A stretch of DNA of 63,441 nucleotides from Methanotrichaceae archaeon (GTDB lineage: Archaea > Halobacteriota > Methanosarcinia > Methanotrichales > Methanotrichaceae), in contig JAFGMR010000039.1 of NCBI GenBank assembly GCA_016927425.1, positions 1-63,441 of the forward strand, written 5' to 3'. Positions within the stretch are counted from its first letter, which is position 1. Every line of letters starts with the position of its first letter. The translations under genes were made by a program, and so were the position numbers. The notes under the pieces were generated by a model. That model ran no database searches. It saw only the letters and a list, made by a program, of their open reading frames with translations, and was not told where the DNA came from. Shown piece after piece: positions 12,546 through 22,273 of the stretch.

Positions 12546-14369
12546 TTACACCGCATCCTCCAGTATGAGACGCGGAGCCACGCCCAGAGACTTGATCTCG
12601 TCGAGCAGCAACTTGAAGGCGTAGCTCATCTCCACCGGATATATCTCCGTGTCCGCGCCGCAGACCGGGCAATAGTCCGCGTTCCTGCGTTTGTCATGTA
12701 TGGCGATTACACCACAATGGCTGCAGACGAGCTCAGTCACCTTGTCCGACTCGTCGACCAGCCGCTCCTTCAGTGCCAATGCAGCCCCGTGGGCGATGAG
12801 AACATCCCTCTCCATCTCTCCGAACCGGAGGCCGCCCTCGCGGGCCCTTCCTTCGGTAGGCTGCCTCGTGAGCACCTGTACCGGTCCTCTGGAACGAGCG
12901 TGCATCTTCCCCGAGACCATATGGTAAAGCTTCTGGTAGAGGATGACTCCCATGAAGACGTCGGCCATCACCTGCTCTCCGGTGGTGCCAAAGTAGAAGA
13001 TCTCCCTGCCCGTGTGGGAGAACCCGAACTTGGTCAACGCATTGCGAAGGTCCGGCTCGGTCTCCCCCAAGAAGGCGGTAGCATCAACGAATCGGCCCTC
13101 CAAGGACCCAACCTTTCCCCCTATCATCTCAAGCACGTGGCCCACCGTCATCCTCGATGGGATGGCATGCGGATTGAGGAGGAGGTCAGGGACCATGCCG
13201 CTCTCAGTGAAGGGCATATCCTCGGGCGGCACGATCAGGCCCAATACGCCCTTCTGGCCGTGTCTGGATGCGAACTTGTCCCCGAGCTCGGGCACCCTCT
13301 GGTCCCTGGACTTCACCTTGGCGAGCCGGTTCCCATTCTGGGACTCGGTCAGTATAACCATATCCACGACGCCCTTCTCATTTGAACGCATGGTGACCGA
13401 GGTCTCCCTACGCTGCTGGGGCGTTATCCCAAACTCGCTTGGCTCCTCCAGGAAACGGGGGGGGCTGGTCTTCCCTACGAGCACGTCGTTTGGACCCACA
13501 TAGGCATTGGGGTTCACAAGGCCGTCGTCGTCGAGCTGTTCGTATGTTTCCGAGCCCCTTGCGCCGCGCACCTCGAGGTCGGGGATCTCAAACTTGTCCT
13601 CCTGGCCTCCGGGGTACTTGCGCTCCTCGGCCTCCGATACTCGGAAGAAGTGGCTGCGGGCAAGGCCGCGCTCGATTGAGCCCCTGTTCATGACGAGGGC
13701 ATCCTCGATGTTATACCCCTCGTAGGAGAGGACGGCCACCACGAAGTTTTGCCCAGCCGGCCTCTGGTCGAAGCCAATCGCCTTCGCGGTCCTGGTGCGA
13801 ACCAGTGCCTGATGAGGATAGTGAAGGTAGTGGCCCCTGGTGTCCGGCCGAAGCCTCATGTTCGCCATGGACATTCCAAGACACTGCTTGACCATCCCAG
13901 CTCCCATGGTGTTGCGAGGGCTTGCGTTGTGCTCAGGATAAGGCACTAGACCCGTGCATATGCCCAGTATCAATGAAGGATCCAGCTCCAGATGGGTATG
14001 CTCGGATGTTAGATCGCCCTCCCAGATGGCGATCAGAGTGTTCTCCTCCTCCTCAGCATCGAGATACTCGATTGCGCCCATATCGACGAGGTCGCCAAAG
14101 GTCATCTCCCCCCTCTCCACCATCGAAACCTGCTCCTCGGTCACCATGGGATGGCCGCGTTCCACATTAATCAAAGGCCTGCGAGCCCGTCCCGAATCGG
14201 TATTGATCACAATCTCCCCGGTGCGGTCGAAGAAGGCTATATTGACCTGGTTGCTTATCTGGCCACAACGCCTAAGACGTCTCATCTCTGAGACGAGCTC
14301 CTCGGGCTGGGGATGATGGCCTACGATCTCCCCGTTCAGGAATACCCTTGCGCTAGCCACCGTAATCAC
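12546..14369 (-). CDS. rpoB1: DNA-directed RNA polymerase subunit B' (C-terminal half of B)
   Basis: 607 residues with a GTG start. The B subunit is split in methanogens and haloarchaea; this half carries the hybrid-binding and anchor regions: [21 protein letters not shown], the [20 protein letters not shown] motif, and a C-terminal zinc ribbon ([23 protein letters not shown]). It overlaps the end of rpoB2 by 17 bases, consistent with translational coupling. Confidence 0.97.
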   Translation of the reverse strand: MITVASARVFLNGEIVGHHPQPEELVSEMRRLRRCGQISNQVNIAFFDRTGEIVINTDSGRARRPLINVERGHPMVTEEQVSMVERGEMTFGDLVDMGAIEYLDAEEEENTLIAIWEGDLTSEHTHLELDPSLILGICTGLVPYPEHNASPRNTMGAGMVKQCLGMSMANMRLRPDTRGHYLHYPHQALVRTRTAKAIGFDQRPAGQNFVVAVLSYEGYNIEDALVMNRGSIERGLARSHFFRVSEAEERKYPGGQEDKFEIPDLEVRGARGSETYEQLDDDGLVNPNAYVGPNDVLVGKTSPPRFLEEPSEFGITPQQRRETSVTMRSNEKGVVDMVILTESQNGNRLAKVKSRDQRVPELGDKFASRHGQKGVLGLIVPPEDMPFTESGMVPDLLLNPHAIPSRMTVGHVLEMIGGKVGSLEGRFVDATAFLGETEPDLRNALTKFGFSHTGREIFYFGTTGEQVMADVFMGVILYQKLYHMVSGKMHARSRGPVQVLTRQPTEGRAREGGLRFGEMERDVLIAHGAALALKERLVDESDKVTELVCSHCGVIAIHDKRRNADYCPVCGADTEIYPVEMSYAFKLLLDEIKSLGVAPRLILEDAV

Positions 14370-15843
14370 CCATCGGTATCACGCCCATCTCGTAAAGCAT
14401 CCTTCTTACATCCTCATAATCCTCCGTCCCCTTGGAGAGCTCCACCGCCTGGGCGAAGTTCTTCACGAGGCCACAGTTGGGGCCCTCCGGCGTCTCGCTG
14501 GGACAGATCCGACCCCACTGTGTAGCGTGCAGATCGCGTGCCTCGAAGTGAGGCTGGGACCTGGACAAGGGAGATATGACCCTTCGAAGATGGCTCAGCG
14601 CTGCCATGTAGTCGGTCCGGTCCAAGAGCTGTGAGACGCCCGTCCTCCCGCCGACCCAGTTGCCTGTAGCAAGGGGATGGATCATCCTCTCGGTCAAGAC
14701 GTCCGCTCGAACGGTGGTGATGACGTTTAGGTCGCGATTCCTCATGCTCGCCCGCTCCAGCTGGTATTTTATGTCCCTCGTGAGCCTGTTGAAAGCCACC
14801 CTGAATAGGTCCTCCATCAGGTCCCCGGAGAGTTTCAACCTCTTGTTGGAGTAGTGGTCCTTATCGTCCTCGCCACGATGGTTGAGTGCGAGCTCAAAGC
14901 ATGCCTCGGCCATCCGGGCGAGGAATAAGGACTTTGCGTAGCGGTCCCCTTCATCGACGCCGATATGCGGAAGCAAGTACCTGTCGAGGACATATGTAGC
15001 CCTCTTCCTTTGGTACTCCTTCGCCTGGCCCGCAGCAACGCGGGAGCCGATCTTCTCAAGGGCTTCATCGTTGGTGGAGACCTCTGCTTCCTCCAAGTTC
15101 TCCAGCATGAACTTGATGATCTCGGGATTATCGGATACCGCTTTCACGATGTCCATATCGGTCTCCATCCCAAGCGCGCGAACAAGAGTTACGAAGTTCA
15201 GCCGTCCTGATACGGAGGGGAATGAGACCTCCAGTATCGATTTCTTTCCCCGCTCGACGATCACAAGCGATCTGTATCCCTGCCTCTGGCTGAATACCTT
15301 GGCAACCTCTATATTCTCATCATACCTCTGGTTGAACTCGACGAGGATCTTGTTCGGAGCCAGATCCTCGAGCGTCATTATCACCCTTTCAGATCCATTC
15401 ACCACGAAGTAACCGCCCGGATCCATGGGGTCCTCCCCATAGGTCACCATCTCCTCTGCCGAAAGGTCTACCATGTTGCAGACCTTGGACATGAGCATGA
15501 TGGGAAGCGTGCCAATCTCCGCATCGACCATATCTTTCTCCCTCTCCCCCTCGACTATGGTCATCTCCAGCTTGATGGGAGAGGAGTAGGTCAGGTTCCT
15601 GAGACGGGCGTCATTGGGGTAGAGACGCTCGACCGACCCGTCGGCCTCTCGCACCATCGGCCGGTCGACATGGATGCGCCCCAACCTAACGTAGGTATCC
15701 TCGATGTTCGTCTCTATTATCCCCACCTCGTCGATGACCTTCTGCAGGCCCCTATCGATGAACTCGTTGAACGAATTTATGTGGTGATGCACCAGCTTGT
15801 CCTTGGTAAAATAAGCCGTATAAAGAACATTTCTATCCAGCAA
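14353..15843 (-). CDS. rpoB2: DNA-directed RNA polymerase subunit B'' (N-terminal half of B)
   Basis: 496 residues. The first codon is TTG, followed by [11 protein letters not shown]; no upstream ATG fits between this and rpoH. It holds the protrusion and lobe: [38 protein letters not shown] and the fork-loop [20 protein letters not shown]. The protein ends where the split in methanogen B subunits normally falls. It lies 18 bases after rpoH. Confidence 0.97.
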   Translation of the reverse strand: MLDRNVLYTAYFTKDKLVHHHINSFNEFIDRGLQKVIDEVGIIETNIEDTYVRLGRIHVDRPMVREADGSVERLYPNDARLRNLTYSSPIKLEMTIVEGEREKDMVDAEIGTLPIMLMSKVCNMVDLSAEEMVTYGEDPMDPGGYFVVNGSERVIMTLEDLAPNKILVEFNQRYDENIEVAKVFSQRQGYRSLVIVERGKKSILEVSFPSVSGRLNFVTLVRALGMETDMDIVKAVSDNPEIIKFMLENLEEAEVSTNDEALEKIGSRVAAGQAKEYQRKRATYVLDRYLLPHIGVDEGDRYAKSLFLARMAEACFELALNHRGEDDKDHYSNKRLKLSGDLMEDLFRVAFNRLTRDIKYQLERASMRNRDLNVITTVRADVLTERMIHPLATGNWVGGRTGVSQLLDRTDYMAALSHLRRVISPLSRSQPHFEARDLHATQWGRICPSETPEGPNCGLVKNFAQAVELSKGTEDYEDVRRMLYEMGVIPMGDYGG

Positions 15844-15861
15844 ACCCTCAATCCACCCTTT

Positions 15862-16098
15862 TCAATCTATCACGAGCCTGTAGAATACCGACTCCTTGGC
15901 TGTCGGGCTGTGCCTGATCACCTTGATAACGTCACCCACCTTGGACCCTATCTCCTTTGCCACCGGGTCGTTCACATGGACCTTGGGAAGCTGTGGAGCC
16001 TGCACGTTGAACTTGTGAAGGACTTCTTCAGCCTCCTCCGGTGAGAGCAGGATATGGGGGGGTACCAGCTCATGATCCAGCACGGAGAACTTCTTCAA
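15862..16098 (-). CDS. rpoH: DNA-directed RNA polymerase subunit H (Rpb5 C-terminal homologue)
   Basis: 78 residues, the normal archaeal size. DHELVPPHILLSPEEAEEVL and the C-terminal DVIKVIRHSPTAKESVFYRLV are family signatures. The start is TTG, supported by a strong GGAGGAGG SD 5-8 bases upstream. It is the first gene of the RNAP-ribosomal operon, transcribed leftward to 6964. The promoter must lie in the short gap before the tRNA-Lys gene or upstream of it. Confidence 0.96.
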   Translation of the reverse strand: MKKFSVLDHELVPPHILLSPEEAEEVLHKFNVQAPQLPKVHVNDPVAKEIGSKVGDVIKVIRHSPTAKESVFYRLVID

Positions 16099-16133
16099 GC
16101 GACCTCCTCCTATATCTCAGAATCAGCTATAAG

Positions 16134-16224
16134 CGGGCTCGAAGGGATTTGAACCCTCGGCCACCTGGTATCTTCATCCAAAAATTTAAAAGCCAGGCGC
16201 TCTGCCTAACTGAGCTACGAGCCC
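16134..16224 (-). tRNA. tRNA-Lys (UUU) with a 17-nt intron
   Basis: The acceptor arms GGGCTCG (16218-16224) and CGAGCCC (16135-16141) pair fully, with discriminator G. D arm, T arm (GAGGG/CCCTT around TTCAAAT) and anticodon stem CCTGG/CCAGG are complete. The anticodon TTT is at 16188-16190. The gene is 91 bases, 17 longer than a standard 74-base tRNA-Lys. The excess lies exactly after position 37 (16170-16186), the canonical archaeal intron site. Removing it restores the 7-base loop CTTTTAA. Confidence 0.93.
16170..16186 (-). other. Putative tRNA-Lys intron
   Basis: Seventeen bases inserted between tRNA positions 37 and 38. The exon-intron flanks are expected to fold into a bulge-helix-bulge for the archaeal splicing endonuclease; I did not establish a perfect motif by eye, so it may be a relaxed form. 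Confidence 0.75.
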
Positions 16225-16315
16225 ATATGAGCGATTCAGCCCATCTTCGTTCCGTCTTGGACTGCACTATGCAAGGATTAAAGTTGTCCAGCATAAAGCT
16301 TTTTCCCTTAATTCC

Positions 16316-17443
16316 TCACGACTCCTTGATCAACCTGGCCACCTCGTCGCCCACCTCGGACGTCGTGGAGGTCCCGCCGAGGTCGTAAGTCCTTATGCTG
16401 CCTTGCCTGAGATTGGCCTCGATTGCTGCGACCACATCCCTTGCAGCATTCGGCTCGCCGAGATGTTCGAGGAGTAGTGCCCCCGACCAGATGGTGGCTA
16501 TCGGATTGATCTTATTCTGACCCTTGTACTTCGGCGCTGATCCATGGATAGGCTCGAACATGCTCGTCCCCTCCGGGTTCAGGTTTGCGCCAGGAGCAAG
16601 CCCTAGGCCGCCCTGTATCATCGCTCCGAGATCGGTTATGATATCCCCGAACATGTTGGGGGCAACGACCACATCGAACCACTCGGGATTCTTGACGAAC
16701 CACATGGTGATGGCGTCGACGAAGTTGAAGTCGGTTGCAACTCCTGGGTACGTCGCGGCGGTCTCCTCGAATATCTCCCTCCAGAAGCCGTAGATATCGC
16801 TCAACACGTTCGCCTTGTCGACGCTCGATAGATGGCGATCCGGTCTTGACGCGGCAAGCTCAAAGGCATACTCCATAACGCGGCGACAGCCCTTTTTGCT
16901 GACCATGCCGATCTGAAAGGCGATCTCATCACCATCTGACTCGATATCCAGGCCGAACTTGACATGGTAGAGGCTGCGCATCACCTCGAATTCCGCCCGG
17001 CTTCGTCCGGCCTTTGCCCGGCCTCCCTGGCCGATGTAGAAGTCCTCGGTGTTCTCTCGCACCACTATGAAGTCGATATCCTGGGGCCCCTTGTCCTTGA
17101 GGGGAGTCCAAACCCCTTCGAGCAGCTTGACCGGCCTGAGGTTGATGTATTGGTCGAAGTAGAACCTCATCGCGAGAAGGATGCCCTTCTCAAGGACGCC
17201 CGGCTTGACCCGCGGATCGCCGATCGATCCAAGGTATATGGCCCTGTAGCGACCAAGCTCTTTCAGCGTCTCCTCGCCAACGAGCTCGCCCGTCTCGAGG
17301 AAATGCTCCGCTCCGAGTGAATGCTCCATCCATTCGAGGCCAAAGCCGTGCTTATCCGCTGCGGCCTCCAAGACCTTCTTGCCCTCGGCTATGATCTCGG
17401 GCCCGATTCCGTCGCCGGGGATGACCGGCACCTTGTATATCAT
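16316..17443 (-). CDS. leuB: 3-isopropylmalate / homoisocitrate dehydrogenase family protein
   Basis: 375 residues, a decarboxylating NAD-dependent beta-hydroxyacid dehydrogenase. Family motifs: [12 protein letters not shown] at the N-terminus, [13 protein letters not shown] (substrate loop), [15 protein letters not shown], and [20 protein letters not shown] with the metal-binding aspartates, then [13 protein letters not shown]. It overlaps the leuD-like gene by 4 bases, so the pair probably acts in consecutive steps. Methanogens have paralogues for leucine and for 2-oxosuberate (coenzyme B) synthesis; sequence alone does not decide which, and tartrate-dehydrogenase-like relatives are also close. 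Confidence 0.88.
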   Translation of the reverse strand: MIYKVPVIPGDGIGPEIIAEGKKVLEAAADKHGFGLEWMEHSLGAEHFLETGELVGEETLKELGRYRAIYLGSIGDPRVKPGVLEKGILLAMRFYFDQYINLRPVKLLEGVWTPLKDKGPQDIDFIVVRENTEDFYIGQGGRAKAGRSRAEFEVMRSLYHVKFGLDIESDGDEIAFQIGMVSKKGCRRVMEYAFELAASRPDRHLSSVDKANVLSDIYGFWREIFEETAATYPGVATDFNFVDAITMWFVKNPEWFDVVVAPNMFGDIITDLGAMIQGGLGLAPGANLNPEGTSMFEPIHGSAPKYKGQNKINPIATIWSGALLLEHLGEPNAARDVVAAIEANLRQGSIRTYDLGGTSTTSEVGDEVARLIKES

Positions 17444-17925
17444 GCTGTACCTACCTGTCTCTTGGTGTACTGGATCAGCCCACCCGCCTCAACGATCTCC
17501 TGAAGGAAGGGGGGGAGGGGCGTGGTATTGTAGTCCTCAAGGCGATCCAGATTGTGGATGATCCCTCGGTCCAGGTCCAGGCTGAGGCGATCTCCATCCC
17601 TTATCATATCCACATCATCGCATACCAGCAGGGGGAGGCCCACGTTGATGGAGTTGCGGAAGAATATTCGGGCGAACGATCTGGATACGACGGCCTTCAC
17701 GCCCGCCCCCTTCAGGGCCAAGGGGGCATGCTCCCTGGAGGAGCCGCATCCGAAATTGCTGCCTGCAACGATCACGTCGCCAGGCTCGACTTGGCCCGCG
17801 AACTGGGATCGAGTCCCTTCGAAGGCATGTTTGGCCAGCTCCTCGGGATCGTTCATCACCAGGTAGCGACCAGGTATGATGGCATCGGTATCTATATCGT
17901 CTCCGAACTTCCAGGCTCTTGGCAA
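17440..17925 (-). CDS. leuD: 3-isopropylmalate dehydratase small subunit family (LeuD/HacB)
   Basis: 161 residues from a TTG at 17925. Evidence for this start: a GGAGAGGGT SD lies about 4 bases upstream, the protein then begins [22 protein letters not shown] as family members do, and a TATATA box covers 17971-17979, so an ATG at 17970 would sit inside the promoter. Motifs [20 protein letters not shown] (swivelling-domain active site) and [16 protein letters not shown] are clear. The large subunit (leuC/hacA) is not adjacent. Either leucine or coenzyme B (2-oxosuberate) pathway. Confidence 0.88.
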   Translation of the reverse strand: MPRAWKFGDDIDTDAIIPGRYLVMNDPEELAKHAFEGTRSQFAGQVEPGDVIVAGSNFGCGSSREHAPLALKGAGVKAVVSRSFARIFFRNSINVGLPLLVCDDVDMIRDGDRLSLDLDRGIIHNLDRLEDYNTTPLPPFLQEIVEAGGLIQYTKRQVGTA

Positions 17926-17970
17926 ATTACCCTCTCCAGCCGGTGAACTATCTACCAACCCAGTGGACAT

Positions 17971-17980
17971 ATATAAACAT
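17971..17980 (-). promoter_or_regulatory. TATA box of the leuD-leuB operon
   Basis: The reverse strand reads GTTTATATA, a near-consensus archaeal TATA box. A transcription start about 25 bases downstream (about 17946) gives a leader of about 20 bases before the TTG start at 17925. Confidence 0.6.
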
Positions 17981-18067
17981 GATGCAACCCTCATGGCGCC
18001 CGCGTCCTTCGCGACTCATGACCGCACCCTTTTTAGCGGTGGATGGCATAAGTTGGATACTCAGATA

Positions 18068-18463
18068 ATGGTGGTTTCCGTGAAGGCGATAATGATCTCT
18101 GGACGAACCCTGGGGCAGGGTGCGGCTTGCGAGGCAAAGATGTCCCCGGACTACTTTCGGGAGGCCTCCTCCTGCTCGCTCTCACAGGCGGACTTGCGCG
18201 GGCTTGGGATCTCCCCGGGCGAGAACCTGGAGGTGACGAGCGAGCATGGCACCGTCATCCTAACACCACAGGAGGACCGAGGCCTTGATCCCGGCCTTAT
18301 ATTCATCCCCATGGGTCCCTGGGCCAACTGCCTGGTGGGTCCGGATACATCAGGCTGCGGCACCCCCCAGTACAAAGGAGTGCATGTGGAGGTGAAGGTT
18401 ACAACCTTCCCAGTCCTCGCTATTCGAGAGCTTTTCGGCCGATTCGGGGGGACGAGGACTTGA
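18068..18463 (+). CDS. fwdD: Formylmethanofuran dehydrogenase subunit D
   Basis: 131 residues; the molybdopterin-dinucleotide-binding beta-barrel domain carried by a separate subunit in this enzyme. The N-terminal MISGRTLGQGAACEAK and the later FIPMGPWANCLVGPDTSGCG segment are characteristic. The start at 18068 is the first ATG after the promoter region; an internal ATG at 18092 is possible. First gene of the fwdDBAC operon; its stop overlaps the TTG start of fwdB. Confidence 0.9.
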   Translation: MVVSVKAIMISGRTLGQGAACEAKMSPDYFREASSCSLSQADLRGLGISPGENLEVTSEHGTVILTPQEDRGLDPGLIFIPMGPWANCLVGPDTSGCGTPQYKGVHVEVKVTTFPVLAIRELFGRFGGTRT

Positions 18464-19764
18464 TCCAAGAGGACGTCGTCTGCTCCTTCTGTGGCTGTCT
18501 CTGCGACGATATCAGGGTTGAGACGAACGATGAGGGCATAGTAAAGGCAAAGGGGGCCTGCAGGCTTGGCTCCTCCAAGATCTTAGGGCACGGTCCCGGA
18601 CACGGGCGGATATCCAAACCCATGATCCGCCAAGATGGCGAGCTCGTCGAGGTCGAGTATCAGGTGGCCTACGACCGGGCGGCTCGCATTCTAAAGGCGG
18701 CGAAGCGACCCCTCCTTTACGGCTGGGCATCCACGGTATGCGAGGCCCATGAGGAGGGGGTCCTCCTAGCTGAGGAAGTAGGCGCTGTGATAGACTCCAC
18801 GGCGACCGTCTGCCATGGCCCTTCCGTCATCGGCGTAGAGGAGAAAGGGCTTGCCGGGGCCACCCTTGGCCAGGTGAAGAACAGGGCCGATCTAATACTG
18901 TTCTGGGGATGCAATCCGGCCGAGGCACATCCTCGCCACATGCGCAGGTACTCCTCCAACTCCACTGGGCGCTTTACCCCGGAGGGGCGAAAGGGGAGGA
19001 CGGTCATAGTTATCGACGTGAGGGAGACTCGCACCGCAAGGCTGGCCGACCGATTCATACGGATCGATCCGGGGACCGACTACCAGGTTATAAGCGCCCT
19101 TCGCCTGATCCTAGCGGGCAAGGCCGAGATATTGGGTGACGAGGTATGCGGCATCTCCAAAGGAAAGCTCGTCGATCTCGTTGATATCCTCAAGAAGGCG
19201 CGTTTTGGGGCCATCTTCTTTGGCCTGGGCCTGACCCACAGCCGAGGAAGGTACAAAAATATCGATTGCGCCTTATCCCTAACGGCGGAGCTCAACGCCC
19301 ACACCAAATTCATGATCATGCCCATGCGCGGCCATTATAACGTGGCGGGGATTGGCCAGGTGATGGCTTGGGAGGGAGGATATCCGATGTCCGTGGACTA
19401 CTCACGAGGAGCGCCATACTTTAACCCCGGGGAGACCGCTGCATGCGACCTGCTCGCTCGGAGGGAAGCCGACGCAGCCTTGATCATAGCTGCCGACCCT
19501 GCCTCGAACTTCCCGAGGTCGATCGTAGAGGCCCTCGCGGAGATCCCCGTCATCCAGATCGACCCTTATGAGAACCCCACGACGCTGCTCGCCGATGTGG
19601 TGATACCGTGCGCCATCGCCGGCGTGGAAGTCGAGGGCACCGCCTACCGCATGGACGGCCTGCCCCTTCGGATGAGGAAGGTCATCGAGCCGGTCCATCC
19701 AAGCGATGAGGAGATATTGAAGGAGATTAGGGAGAGCGCAAGGAGGCTTCCTGATGATCATTAA
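18460..19764 (+). CDS. fwdB: Formylmethanofuran dehydrogenase subunit B (W/Mo catalytic)
   Basis: 434 residues, TTG start overlapping the fwdD stop. The catalytic subunit binds a bis-pterin cofactor and a [4Fe-4S] cluster, reducing CO2 to formate at the W/Mo site. Visible: the cluster motif CSFCGCLCDD with a fourth Cys about 20 residues on (GACRLG), and STATVCHGPS, in which Cys (not selenocysteine) is the expected metal ligand. The order D-B-A-C is that of tungsten-type fwd operons in Methanosarcina, so W rather than Mo is a guess from gene order. No fwdE/F/G polyferredoxin gene is adjacent. Confidence 0.96.
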   Translation: MIQEDVVCSFCGCLCDDIRVETNDEGIVKAKGACRLGSSKILGHGPGHGRISKPMIRQDGELVEVEYQVAYDRAARILKAAKRPLLYGWASTVCEAHEEGVLLAEEVGAVIDSTATVCHGPSVIGVEEKGLAGATLGQVKNRADLILFWGCNPAEAHPRHMRRYSSNSTGRFTPEGRKGRTVIVIDVRETRTARLADRFIRIDPGTDYQVISALRLILAGKAEILGDEVCGISKGKLVDLVDILKKARFGAIFFGLGLTHSRGRYKNIDCALSLTAELNAHTKFMIMPMRGHYNVAGIGQVMAWEGGYPMSVDYSRGAPYFNPGETAACDLLARREADAALIIAADPASNFPRSIVEALAEIPVIQIDPYENPTTLLADVVIPCAIAGVEVEGTAYRMDGLPLRMRKVIEPVHPSDEEILKEIRESARRLPDDH

Positions 19765-21445
19765 AGGCGGCGTCGTCTACGACCCGGCAAACGGGGTGCT
19801 CGGCGAGGAGATGGACATCTGCATCGATGCGGGAGCGGTCGCCGAGGCCGCAGGGGGTCCAACGATCGACGCTCGAGGCATGCTGGTGCTGCCTGGGGGC
19901 GTCGACGCCCATTCCCACATCGCCGGCCCCAAGCTCAACGCCGGAAGGATCATGCGGCCTGACGACGGCCGCATAGGGACCGAGCCGCGGCGCGGCCTCT
20001 GCCGACCATGCACTGGATACACGGTTCCAAACTCCTCTGCAATCGGCTATCGCTATGCTCGCATGGGATATACGACGGTATTCGAGGCAGCAACCCCCAT
20101 AATCGAGTCTCGCCATACCCACGAAGAGCTCGAGGCGATACCCATACTGGACAAAGGGGCCTTGACCCTCTTTGGGAGCAACTGGACGGTGATGGAGTGC
20201 GTCGGCGAAAAAGACCTCCCCAAGCTCTCAGCCTATGTGGCCTGGGGGCTTCGTGCGAGCAGGGGCTACGGCGTGAAGATAGTAAATCCCGGCGGAGGCG
20301 AAGCCTGGGGATTTGGCTCCAACGTCAAAGGGCTGCACGATCCCGTGCCCGAGTTCAACGTCACCCCAGCCGAGATAATCCATGAGCTCGCAAGGGCAAA
20401 CGAGAGGCTCTGCCTTCCCCACTCCATCCACCTCCACTTCAACAACCTCGGAAAGCCTGGCAACTACTCAACAGCCATCGAGACGCTCGATCTATTGAAG
20501 GATATAGTTCCGAGCCGGGACCGCCAGGCGGTTCACGTGACACATATGCAGTTCTCGGCCTACGGCGGGACGGGTTGGAGGGACTTCGAATCCAAGGCCC
20601 CGGAGATCGCCGATTACTACAACAAGAACGATCACGCGACGATGGATATGGGCCAGATCATATTCGGAAGCGCAACTACAATGACAGCTGACGGCCCTCT
20701 GGAGTATGCAAACGCTCGCCTGCTCCACCAAAAATGGTCCAACCACGATATCGAGCTCGAGGAGTCGAGCGGCGTTGTGCCACTCGTCTACATCAGGGGA
20801 AGTCCAGTTAATGCTGTGCAATGGGCGATCGGACTCGAACTCGCCCTGCTCACCGAGGATCCCTGGAAGGTGCTCTTGACAACAGACAACCCGAACGGTG
20901 GACCGTTCGTGAAGTACCCGGAGGTGATCGCGCTGCTCATGAGCCACAAGCGCCGAGAGGAGGAGATGGCAAAGCTCCCGGAGTTGCTATCGAAGCGATC
21001 GGTTATTGGAAGCATCGAACGGGAGCTTGGCTGGGGGGAGATCGCCGTGATGACAAGGGCGGCTCCCGCCCACGTTCTTGGGCTCAAAGAGAAGGGCCAT
21101 CTGGGCGTCGGAGCGGACGGAGACGTCTCCATCTACGAGATCGATCCCCGGGAAGTAGATCCAGGAAGCGATCCCGCGCTCGTCGAGAGGGCTTTCACCC
21201 AAGCGAAGTACACAATCAAGGCGGGGGAGGTCGTCTCCCGCGATGGTGAGATCGCTGGCATTCCACAGGGCCGGACCTTCTGGACCGACGCGAACGTGCC
21301 AGAGGAGGATATGGCCCGGCTGATGGCATCCTTAAAGGAGAAGTTCGAGAAGTACTACAGCATCCAGATGTCGAACTACATGGTCCAGGAGGCCTACCTC
21401 TCCCGCCCGGTTGCGGTCAGGGCCGGTGTGGAGGTGGCCCAATGA
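19754..21445 (+). CDS. fwdA: Formylmethanofuran dehydrogenase subunit A (amidohydrolase)
   Basis: 563 residues, normal length. This subunit condenses the formate delivered by subunit B with methanofuran through a binuclear metal amidohydrolase site. Motifs: GGVDAHSHIAGPK (first metal-binding HxH), the PHSIHLHFNNLGKPGN region, and VHVTHMQFSAYGG. A perfect AGGAGG SD lies 7 bases before the ATG, inside the end of fwdB, which it overlaps by 11 bases. Third gene of the operon. Confidence 0.96.
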   Translation: MIIKGGVVYDPANGVLGEEMDICIDAGAVAEAAGGPTIDARGMLVLPGGVDAHSHIAGPKLNAGRIMRPDDGRIGTEPRRGLCRPCTGYTVPNSSAIGYRYARMGYTTVFEAATPIIESRHTHEELEAIPILDKGALTLFGSNWTVMECVGEKDLPKLSAYVAWGLRASRGYGVKIVNPGGGEAWGFGSNVKGLHDPVPEFNVTPAEIIHELARANERLCLPHSIHLHFNNLGKPGNYSTAIETLDLLKDIVPSRDRQAVHVTHMQFSAYGGTGWRDFESKAPEIADYYNKNDHATMDMGQIIFGSATTMTADGPLEYANARLLHQKWSNHDIELEESSGVVPLVYIRGSPVNAVQWAIGLELALLTEDPWKVLLTTDNPNGGPFVKYPEVIALLMSHKRREEEMAKLPELLSKRSVIGSIERELGWGEIAVMTRAAPAHVLGLKEKGHLGVGADGDVSIYEIDPREVDPGSDPALVERAFTQAKYTIKAGEVVSRDGEIAGIPQGRTFWTDANVPEEDMARLMASLKEKFEKYYSIQMSNYMVQEAYLSRPVAVRAGVEVAQ

Positions 21446-22218
21446 GGACGATAACCTTGCGGCCGCTCGCCTCCCACCTTGTCCCGATCGAGGCCGAGGG
21501 ACTTACCCCCGACGGCCTCGCAAAGCTCTCCATCGAGGAGATGGAAGCGCTCGATCTGTGGCTTGGCAACCGGAGGACGAGGCTATGCGAGCTCTTCGCA
21601 ATTGAAGTTGATGGGAAGCCGGCTCCAATCGAGGAGACCACGGTAATCCTGGATGGCGACTTCTCCCGTGTGAAGAGGATCGGCGAGAGGATGTCAGGAG
21701 GGATGATTCAATCTCTCGGCGATCTTGGAATGCATGCTGGAGCCGGCATGTCTGGCGGCAACATCCTAATCAAGGGATCGGCTGGCGACTGGTTGGGACG
21801 GGAGATGCGCGGCGGATCGATCGAGGTGGAGGGAGATGCCGGAAACTACGTGGGATCGGGCTACCGGGGAGAGAGGTGTGGCATGCGCGGCGGATCCATC
21901 CTAGTTCGTGGCAATGCAGGCGTCTTCCTGGGGGAGCATATATGCGGCGGAAGCATCCACGTCTCGGGCAATGCCGGTGACTATCCGGGGGCCGCAAACG
22001 GTGGAGGCACCATATCGATTGGAGGGGATACCCATCTCCCTGGAGCGGAGATGACAAAGGGGAGCATTAGTGTAGGGGGCCGCACAACGGTCCTTCCCGG
22101 GTTCCAGTTTCAGGATGAGGTCGAGTTGGAGGGCTTGACCTATCAGCGCTACGTTGGCGACCTGGTGGAGAACGGCAAGGGCGAGCTTCTGCTCGCCTTG
22201 GCCCAACAGTCAGCTTGA
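21442..22218 (+). CDS. fwdC: Formylmethanofuran dehydrogenase subunit C
   Basis: 258 residues. The protein is a right-handed beta-helix of the glutamate-synthase GXGXG type: repeated GGxIxVxGxAGxxxG turns are visible from about residue 90 to 220 (for example GGSIEVEGDAGNYVGSGYRG). It scaffolds subunits A and B. The ATG overlaps the fwdA stop (ATGA). Last canonical fwd gene of the operon. Confidence 0.95.
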   Translation: MRTITLRPLASHLVPIEAEGLTPDGLAKLSIEEMEALDLWLGNRRTRLCELFAIEVDGKPAPIEETTVILDGDFSRVKRIGERMSGGMIQSLGDLGMHAGAGMSGGNILIKGSAGDWLGREMRGGSIEVEGDAGNYVGSGYRGERCGMRGGSILVRGNAGVFLGEHICGGSIHVSGNAGDYPGAANGGGTISIGGDTHLPGAEMTKGSISVGGRTTVLPGFQFQDEVELEGLTYQRYVGDLVENGKGELLLALAQQSA

Positions 22219-22273
22219 TATGTGAGGATGCATCCAGATTGAAATGGGCATCGTCGTTTTGAGGTGTTTCGAC

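Noticed and set aside
12544-12672. Longer rpoA1 starting at 12672
   Set aside because: The extra 43 residues lie within rpoB1, while MTVPKRIGKI at 12543 matches the expected RpoA1 start.
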